Below are positions 57,913-64,000 of a stretch of 64,000 nucleotides of DNA, one piece after another. This DNA is from Geminicoccaceae bacterium (lineage in GTDB: Bacteria; Pseudomonadota; Alphaproteobacteria; Geminicoccales; Geminicoccaceae), in contig JANQPX010000030.1 of assembly GCA_028285265.1 (NCBI GenBank), positions 124,001-188,000 on the forward strand, given 5' to 3'. The notes under the pieces are model-generated. The model was given only the letters and a program-made list of their open reading frames with translations, searched no databases and had not been told where the DNA came from. Within the stretch, counting starts at the first letter, position 1. Each line of letters begins with the position of its first letter. The translations under genes were made by a program, and so were the position numbers.

Positions 57913-58962
57913 CTAGGTATACCGGTAAGGACGTCCAGCTTTTTCCATAGCTGCGTTATAGTCCTTTAGGATCTGGACCACTTTCGCCTTGGTTTCGCTC
58001 TCAGAGGCGATTTCGTCCCAGAACTCGCGTGCGGCGGCTTCGACCGTCGCCCATTCTTCGTCCGGGATTGTCGTGAGCTGCATCTTGGTGCCTTCGGTGC
58101 GAAGTTTGGCTTCGCCACCCCAATACCAGTGCTGACGGTAGTAGTGCGAGCTGTCCATCGTCAGCTTCAACAGTTCCTGTAGATGCTCCGGTAGCTCATT
58201 CCAACGATCCATGTTGGCGAAGAAGGAGCCGCACCAAGCGCCTGAGATATTGTTCGTCAGGAAATAGTCGGTAACGTCTGCCCAGCCGACCGTGTAGTCC
58301 TCGGTGATGCCTGACCAAGCAATGCCGTCGAGTTCGCCCGTCTGAACTGCGACCTCGATATCTTCCCAGGGAAGGGTCACCGGAACAACGCCAAATTGTG
58401 AGAGGAAGCGGCCTGCTGTTGGGAATGTGAAAACCCGTTTACCCTGCAGGTCGGCCAAGCTTTCGATTGGATCCTTCGTCGCGAAGTGGCAGGGATCCCA
58501 AGCACCCGCCGACAACCATTTCACGCCGACTTTTTCGTACTCAGCGTCCCAGATTTCGGCGAGTCCCCATTGATTGAAGAGCACCGGCACGTCGAGCGAG
58601 TATCGGCATGCAAACGGGAAGTAACCGCCAAAGACGGTCACTTCGGTGGGGGAGGCCATGCTATCATCATCGGATTGCACCGCGTCGATTGTGCCGTTCT
58701 GCATGGCACGGAAAAGCTCACCCGTCGGCACAAGTTGGTCCGCGGTGTAGAGCTCGATTTCCATCTCGCCGTTAGCGACCTTATTGAAGCTGTCGACCGC
58801 AGGCTTGATGACATGTTCGGCGAGCGCTGGTCCGGCATAGGTCTGAAGCCGCCATTTGATGGTCGATTGGCTGTGGACCGCCGGCGCAGCCAATGTTGCC
58901 GTTGCGGCGCCAGCAGCGCCCGCGGCGCTGGCCTTTTTCAGGAAGTCACGTCTTTGGGTCAT
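57913..58962 (-). CDS. dctP: TRAP substrate-binding protein DctP
   Basis: A 349-residue periplasmic binding protein of the DctP type. TQRRDFLKKASAAG is a twin-arginine signal. The body has the TRAP binding fold (LADLQGKRVFTFPTAGRF, AVQTGELDGIAW). The start is the ATG preceded by GGGAG. The operon reads dctQ-dctM-dctP and ends at the terminator. The ligand is unknown; the neighbouring GS-like and formylglutamate genes suggest an amino or carboxylic acid. Confidence 0.9.
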   Translation of the reverse strand: MTQRRDFLKKASAAGAAGAATATLAAPAVHSQSTIKWRLQTYAGPALAEHVIKPAVDSFNKVANGEMEIELYTADQLVPTGELFRAMQNGTIDAVQSDDDSMASPTEVTVFGGYFPFACRYSLDVPVLFNQWGLAEIWDAEYEKVGVKWLSAGAWDPCHFATKDPIESLADLQGKRVFTFPTAGRFLSQFGVVPVTLPWEDIEVAVQTGELDGIAWSGITEDYTVGWADVTDYFLTNNISGAWCGSFFANMDRWNELPEHLQELLKLTMDSSHYYRQHWYWGGEAKLRTEGTKMQLTTIPDEEWATVEAAAREFWDEIASESETKAKVVQILKDYNAAMEKAGRPYRYT

Positions 58963-59000
58963 TGTTCTTTCTCCCACCTTGGGCCGATCGCCGGCCTCGT

Positions 59001-60323
59001 TCACTTGCTATAGACGTAGTCCGGCAACCAAAGGGCGATGCCGGGGAAGGCCATCACCAAAGCCAGCGCCAGAATCATGACGCCAACGAAGGGGATGATC
59101 GAGCGGTAGATGTCGCCGAGCGAGATCTCGGGCGGCGCCATCGCGCGCATCAAGAAGAGATTGTAACCGAAGGGCGGTGTCATATAGGCGATCTGCGTGG
59201 TGATGGTGTAGAGCACCCCATACCAAATCAGGTCAAAGTCCAGCGCGCGCACTAACGGAATGTACAGAGGGGCAACAATCACCAGCATTGCGGTGTCATC
59301 GAGAAAGGTGCCCATGAGCAGGAAGGAGAGCTGCATGAGGATCAGGATGATCCAGGGATCAAGCCCGAGCTGCTCCGTGAACAGGTTCTCAATCGCGCGA
59401 ACGGCGCCCAAGCCGTCGAACACGGCGCCGAAGCCCAGCGCAGCAAGAATGATCCACATGAACATACAGGAGATGCCGAGCGTATTCCTCACGGAGGTCT
59501 CGAAGACCTCGCTGGTCATTCTTCCTTTAAGCACGGCTGCAAGAAAGGCGGCGAGCGCACCGATCGCCGAACTTTCGACGAGGCTGGTCCAGCCATTCAC
59601 GAATGGCACCATCATCACGGCAAAGATGCCCACTGGTAAAAGTCCGGCGCGCAGAAGGCGAAGTCTTTCGGACATCGAGATATCGCGATCTGCTGCCGGC
59701 AGGGCCGGTCCTAGATGAGGCTGCAAACGGCAGCGAATCGCGATGTACAGGATAAACATCCCTGCCATCATGAGACCTGGCAACACCCCGGCAAGCCATA
59801 GTTGACCAACGGGCTGTCGGGCGATCATGGCATAAAGCACGAGCACCACAGAAGGCGGTACGAGAATACCGAGGGATGAGCCGGCCTGGATCACACCCGT
59901 GACCATGCGTTTGTCGTAGCCACGCTTGAGGAGTTCGGGCAATGCGATGGTCGCGCCAATCGCCATACCCGCGACCGATAGGCCATTCATTGCCGAGATC
60001 AGAACCATGAGGAGGATGGTGCCAATCGCAAGTCCGCCGCGCACCGGACCCATCCAAACATGAAACATGCGGTATAGATCGTCGGCAATGCGACTTTCCG
60101 AGAGAATATACCCCATGAAGATGAACATCGGCAGCGTGAGAAGGGGGTACCACGTCATCAGTTTGATGGCTGCAGAAAAGCCAATTTCTGAGCCGCCGGT
60201 GCCCCAGAGAGCCAGTGCAGAGATGACGGCAACAAAACCAATAGCGCCGAAGACTCGCTGTCCCGTCAGCAGCATCAGCATCATGGTCGAGAACATTAAG
60301 ATGGCGATCATCTCGTAGGACAT
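59001..60323 (-). CDS. dctM: TRAP transporter large permease DctM
   Basis: A 440-residue polytopic permease with about 12 helices. The DctM features LPMFIFMGYILSES and GSSLGILVPPSVVLV are present. It overlaps dctQ at the start by one base and lies 38 bases upstream of dctP. It imports the substrate bound by DctP using an ion gradient. Confidence 0.93.
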   Translation of the reverse strand: MSYEMIAILMFSTMMLMLLTGQRVFGAIGFVAVISALALWGTGGSEIGFSAAIKLMTWYPLLTLPMFIFMGYILSESRIADDLYRMFHVWMGPVRGGLAIGTILLMVLISAMNGLSVAGMAIGATIALPELLKRGYDKRMVTGVIQAGSSLGILVPPSVVLVLYAMIARQPVGQLWLAGVLPGLMMAGMFILYIAIRCRLQPHLGPALPAADRDISMSERLRLLRAGLLPVGIFAVMMVPFVNGWTSLVESSAIGALAAFLAAVLKGRMTSEVFETSVRNTLGISCMFMWIILAALGFGAVFDGLGAVRAIENLFTEQLGLDPWIILILMQLSFLLMGTFLDDTAMLVIVAPLYIPLVRALDFDLIWYGVLYTITTQIAYMTPPFGYNLFLMRAMAPPEISLGDIYRSIIPFVGVMILALALVMAFPGIALWLPDYVYSK

Positions 60324-60853
60324 CAGGAACGTCCCTCAGCAAGAGAGTCGATCTTGATTCCACGAATACGGGCGATGTCCCGTATAAGCTCAGCGATAGC
60401 CTGAAGCAGCATCAAGGTGATCCCGACACACATGATGACCTTAATCGGCCACATATAGGGCCGCCAAGCCGTGGCGCTGCGTTCGCCATATTGAAGCGAA
60501 TAGCTGGTACTGGACAAACCACCATAAAGGAGTACGCCGAGATAAAAGATCAGAAAGCAGACGGTAAAAGCATCGAACCAGGCTTTTCTCGTCGGCGACC
60601 AATTCCCATACAGCAGGTCCATTCTGACATTGGTACCGAGTTGGATCGAGTAGGGACCGCCCAGGATGTAGTAGCTGACCATGGCGAATTGGGCCATTTC
60701 GAGAGTCCAGAGGGACGGCAGGAAGAACGTCTTTGACAGTGAAGACCAGAGTAGGATCGCCATCATCACGAAGATGCCGTACATGACAATCCGCCCTATT
60801 CGGCGGTTCAGCCTGTCGACAAGGCGGACGTAGCTCAAAAAGGCGTCAGGCAT
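60323..60853 (-). CDS. dctQ: TRAP transporter small permease DctQ
   Basis: A 176-residue four-helix subunit of a TRAP transporter. It begins with a short hydrophilic segment and contains SYYILGGPYSIQLGTNVRMDLL, a DctQ hallmark. First gene of the dctQMP operon. Confidence 0.9.
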   Translation of the reverse strand: MPDAFLSYVRLVDRLNRRIGRIVMYGIFVMMAILLWSSLSKTFFLPSLWTLEMAQFAMVSYYILGGPYSIQLGTNVRMDLLYGNWSPTRKAWFDAFTVCFLIFYLGVLLYGGLSSTSYSLQYGERSATAWRPYMWPIKVIMCVGITLMLLQAIAELIRDIARIRGIKIDSLAEGRS

Positions 60854-61000
60854 GATCCTCCGCTCATGGCATCGACTTTAAGAACAGGTCAGCACCAGTC
60901 TTCGAAGTGGCTTGGGCCGAAGTCAAGCGATTGCGATATGTAAAATGTTGGCCGTGTAGTGCGAAGCAAGAAGCCACAGTGGTTGAATAGACGTGTTCCT

Positions 61001-61855
61001 TCAATCTGCCGTTCCATAGTCGTCGGCGCGTTGGCGAGACGCTGTTCTCTTTAAACTCTCGGCAATGAGTCCGGCTAAACGCATGGCCATGCTTTGCTGC
61101 GTTGTCGCACAACCGATAAGATCATTCCTGATCTCGATCATGACATTCAATAAACCGCGTGCGATGGCATCGACCCGAAGCGTATGGGTTACGTGATCCT
61201 GGGGGCCATACGGCTCGTTTCGCCGGACGTCGAGGTCCGTCCATTCCGATGATATCTCGAGCATAGCGTCGGCTAGCACTGGATGGATATCGTGCAAAAG
61301 GCCCAGTTCAACAGTCCGCTGTTGTCCGTAAAAGACCGGCGTAAAGGAGTGAATCGTGATCACAGCTGGAGCGACACCCTGCGCCACTTTCTGATCGAGA
61401 TGCCGTTTAATCGCTTCTCGAAAGGGCCAATAGATCGCTTGCACCCGTCGTTGTCGTGCGAGGTCTGAGAGATCGACATTTCCGGGAATGTCGAAAATCT
61501 CACTCCTTACCGGCATGGCACTTTCGGCCTCCGGAGGGCGATTGCAGTCGTAAACCAAGCGGGAGAACCGCTGGAGGATGAGCGGCGCGTCAAGCGCTTG
61601 AGCCAAATGCCTCGCAACACCTTCAGCGCCAGGGTCCCAAGCGACGTGACTGGACAGCACCTCGCTATCAAGGCCGAGGTCGTTCAGCGATGCTGGGATC
61701 CGATTGCTTGCATGTTCACAGGTCAGCAGGATATCTGCACGACCATGTTGGTTCACCCATTCGACGGGTGATCCTTCATCTGGCGCAAGTAGAGGATCGT
61801 TTGCGCCGACGATCTGGAGGCGCGGCGACCCTGTTATTGCAGCCGCTTTTCGCAT
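61001..61855 (-). CDS. N-formylglutamate amidohydrolase (second copy)
   Basis: An enzyme of about 284 residues of the same family as the gene at 40753: CEHASNRIP, SHVAWDPGAEGV, RFSRLVYDCNR, HSFTPVF and IEIRNDLI. Start chosen at the ATG preceded by GGAG; an ATG seven codons earlier is possible. It lies upstream of the TRAP operon, separated by about 150 bases. It may process an N-formyl or N-acyl amino acid taken up by the TRAP system. Confidence 0.88.
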   Translation of the reverse strand: MRKAAAITGSPRLQIVGANDPLLAPDEGSPVEWVNQHGRADILLTCEHASNRIPASLNDLGLDSEVLSSHVAWDPGAEGVARHLAQALDAPLILQRFSRLVYDCNRPPEAESAMPVRSEIFDIPGNVDLSDLARQRRVQAIYWPFREAIKRHLDQKVAQGVAPAVITIHSFTPVFYGQQRTVELGLLHDIHPVLADAMLEISSEWTDLDVRRNEPYGPQDHVTHTLRVDAIARGLLNVMIEIRNDLIGCATTQQSMAMRLAGLIAESLKRTASRQRADDYGTAD

Positions 61856-62387
61856 CGGCTCTCCAACAAATTCCACAGTTCCAAGATGACTTTTACTGCG
61901 GTTGGGGTGGCGACGCCAGAGGTTTGCGGGCTCCTTGCAGCCGAGGGCAGCCGCTGTAGGTATGAAAACGACGAGTCATCGGGAACGATGATTGTCGCCT
62001 CCTGGTTTTTTAAAAAAGAAAACTAATCGCGCTCAAAATGAAAATTCTTGCTGATCTTGGAAAATGAAATCAGGTGGCGAAAAAACCACAATGATTTTCT
62101 GCCATTAGACTGGTTGTCATGCCTTGGGGAACGACTAAAACTTACGGTCGCTTTGCATAGACGTCTGGCGGTGACAGATGCGTTTTCAGTTTTTTTCTTT
62201 GTTCTTCGGGGGTTTTCGGTAATTGCCGCCTGGCTTCTGATCGGAGGTTTTGCATCGCATGATCCGGATCCCATCGCGATCCGGAGGTCCAAGTGGGCTT
62301 AGTCGTCGCTGACTGGGTCCGGTTTGGAGTCATGGTTGAGGGCTATGACAATGCAATCGAACCTGCGAGATATATGGGAACGACGCC
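61856..62387. other. Gene-poor AT-rich stretch before the secretin gene
   Basis: No convincing gene in 532 bases. It holds the palindrome TTTTTTAAAAAA near 62010 and a hairpin built from AAATCA/TGATTT and GTGG/CCAC near 62070-62095. It could contain the promoter and leader of the pilus genes. I do not see a clear -35/-10 pair. Confidence 0.5.
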
Positions 62388-64000
62388 ATGTTTGGACGAC
62401 GTAATAGTCGGTCATTTTTTGTCTTAGCCAATTTGATTTTTGGGGTGATTGTTGCGAGCGATGCATCGGCAATGCCCTATGGACTGGAACAGGAACAGGG
62501 GGTTGGCGGCGGACCGGACATTGCGACGGTCAATACTGCATCGAAACAGCAGGTGCCCCATCTCGTTGGCAAAAGCGTTGGCGCTACCATTACCGTCGAG
62601 AATGACGACGGCCCCGTCATCCGAGCCGCAGAGGGTGTCCCTATCAGTCCGTTCGGCGATGAGCCGACCGTTCAGGCCTCGCCACCTTCGATCCTTTCTC
62701 GGGTGCAGGCTTTGGTTGCTGTCGCCCATGCGGAGGCCGAAGCTGCAGCGATCGCGCTTAGCATTGGCCAACAGCAGACTTCTGAGGTCTTCGCAGACAA
62801 TTCTGCGCTTACGGTGGCCCGGAACGCGCCTGTGACGGCACAGGATCTATTGAAGAAGGTCTCCTCAAGCCGCATTGGTGGAACGACAACGACCGCTCTG
62901 CCAGATGCGACGTCTCAGCCTCGCCCCGCGGCACGTCCCCTGACAAAGATCGTCAACCAGTCTGCGCCGGAACCGATCGAAAATGCCCAGTTTTCACCCG
63001 GAACTCTTGAACAACCGAGTTCGATCCTGTCGCCTCGTGTTAGTCAAGAGACGGCGCAAGCCCAGAACTCCTCGATCTTTTCACCACCGCCAAAGAAGCC
63101 CGCGCTGCCGGCCACAGTGCAGCCTTTGGCTATTGCTCCTAACGTAGCGGCATCTCCCAAAGCCTCTGTCCTTCGCCAGGCGCCGCCGCCGAACAATGCG
63201 CTGGTGGAATTGGTTCAGCCGCCGACTGATTATTCGCTCACCGTCGCTGCGGGAACCAGCCAGCTCCTCAATAGTAGTCAGCCCGTCACCAATGTCATTG
63301 CATCTGATCCCAACGTGGCCAACGCGCATCCGATTTCGGCGACTCAGATTGCCGTTCATGGTATCGGGCTGGGCAGCACCAACATGTTCGGCATCGGCGA
63401 CGGTGGTCAAGTTGTCTTCGCCATTAACGTCGATACCGTACCGAATGAGCATTTTGCACAATCACAGCTGCGCGCGGCGGCTCCTGGGTCAGGCGCCAAT
63501 GTCGCCCTCGAGTCGGGTCGATTGACCGCTCAGGGCCAGGTCGCTGGTGTAGGCGAGGCCATCGATGTGCAAAATGTCGCTTACGGCCTGGAACAAACTC
63601 AGGGGCCGACGGTAAACAACACCACGATCAACGGCTCCCAGCAGGTGAGGATTCAAGTTCGCTTCGCTGAGATCAGTCGCAATGATGTTTTCAACCTTGG
63701 TATCAACTGGAATGCTATCTTCGATGGTAGCGATTTTCTGTTCGGCCTTGCGACAGGCAACTTCTTGTCGTCGATCGCTGATACGTCTGCGAGAGATATC
63801 GCCTCTGGCAGTGGAGAAGAATTTGCCCGTATCGATTTTAACGGCGAATTTGGCGACTTTAGTGTGGATGCCTTTGTCGATGCCCTTCAGCGGGAAGGTA
63901 TCGTCAATCTATTAGCCGAGCCAAATCTCACTTCAGTCAACGGTGAGCCCGCGAGTTTTCATGCCGGTGGCGAGGTTCCCATTCTTGTCCCAGGTGGTGG
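62388..64000 (+). CDS. cpaC: CpaC/RcpA-type secretin of a Flp/Tad pilus (cut by window edge)
   Basis: At least 537 residues; runs off the right edge. The N-terminus has a signal peptide (VLANLIFGVIVASDASA). Residues about 280-345 match the pilus-secretin N-domain (DYSLTVAAGTSQLL, then VIASDPNVANAHPISATQIAV), and QVRIQVRFAEISRNDVFNLGINW and VNLLAEPNLTSVNGEPASFHAGG are secretin core. The 250 residues between the signal and the N-domain, rich in Pro, Ser, Gln and Ala, are unusual for CpaC. GGGAAC lies before the ATG. Confidence 0.88.
   Translation, partial: MFGRRNSRSFFVLANLIFGVIVASDASAMPYGLEQEQGVGGGPDIATVNTASKQQVPHLVGKSVGATITVENDDGPVIRAAEGVPISPFGDEPTVQASPPSILSRVQALVAVAHAEAEAAAIALSIGQQQTSEVFADNSALTVARNAPVTAQDLLKKVSSSRIGGTTTTALPDATSQPRPAARPLTKIVNQSAPEPIENAQFSPGTLEQPSSILSPRVSQETAQAQNSSIFSPPPKKPALPATVQPLAIAPNVAASPKASVLRQAPPPNNALVELVQPPTDYSLTVAAGTSQLLNSSQPVTNVIASDPNVANAHPISATQIAVHGIGLGSTNMFGIGDGGQVVFAINVDTVPNEHFAQSQLRAAAPGSGANVALESGRLTAQGQVAGVGEAIDVQNVAYGLEQTQGPTVNNTTINGSQQVRIQVRFAEISRNDVFNLGINWNAIFDGSDFLFGLATGNFLSSIADTSARDIASGSGEEFARIDFNGEFGDFSVDAFVDALQREGIVNLLAEPNLTSVNGEPASFHAGGEVPILVPGG

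Noticed and set aside
62048-62302. 84-codon plus-strand frame before the secretin gene
   Set aside because: No ribosome binding site, mixed composition, and overlap with likely hairpins. A membrane-like stretch near its end is probably chance.

Overview
The window looks like a chromosomal stretch of an alphaproteobacterium, probably a marine or soil Rhodospirillales-type organism. The housekeeping blocks point there: rpsF-rpsR-DUF2232-rplI, fabD-fabG-acpP-fabF-mltG-gmk, an Hda-type DnaA regulator beside a PerM-like permease, PhaR, a CpaC-type secretin, and many TRAP and SDR genes. I see no transposase, phage gene, CRISPR array or rRNA gene. Family calls rest on motifs read by eye; no search was run.

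Layout. 1-18.6 kb is ordinary core metabolism: ileS (cut by the left edge), ribF, hda, a permease, a phosphatidyltransferase, purMN, gmk, mltG, the fatty-acid genes, a ribosomal protein operon and phaR. 18.8-23.2 kb holds a thioredoxin-like protein, a DsbA-like protein, moeA and an ECF sigma/anti-sigma pair. 23.5-37.1 kb is one continuous plus-strand respiratory block: a Rieske subunit and an arsenite-oxidase-family molybdenum catalytic subunit, a dihaem cytochrome c, a cupredoxin-like protein, a Cox11-domain protein, a DUF4382-like protein, a cbb3-type CcoN, a CcoO fused to a dihaem cytochrome module, CcoS, a CcoP-like membrane stub, tiny membrane proteins, a SafE-family protein and a CcoI-type copper ATPase. 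37-64 kb is mixed accessory and housekeeping: cell-wall lipoproteins, folD, two tRNA-Ala genes, a CoA-transferase/hydratase pair, an orphan xdhA, argD-argF-hslO, a GMC oxidoreductase pair, a glutamine-synthetase-like gene with a TRAP transporter, two N-formylglutamate amidohydrolases, and a CpaC secretin cut by the right edge.

How the central genes may work together (inference). Electrons taken from an unidentified substrate at the molybdenum centre would pass through the Rieske protein and the dihaem cytochrome (perhaps also the cupredoxin) to the cbb3-type oxidase and O2. CcoI, the Cox11-domain protein, CcoS and the SafE protein would build its copper and haem centres. The catalytic subunit is an AioA homologue, but where arsenite oxidase has a His and a Glu arsenite ligand this protein has neither, so the substrate may not be arsenite.

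Regulation. Five divergent start regions between 19.3 and 23.5 kb (thioredoxin-like gene, dsbA-like gene, moeA, the sigma operon and the Aio-like operon) carry the same ECF-type promoter, NGAAC-N16/17-CGTT. This ties the molybdenum cofactor gene, the thiol proteins, the sigma factor and the respiratory block into one putative regulon. That regulon and the Aio-like/cbb3 block are the most interesting things in the window.
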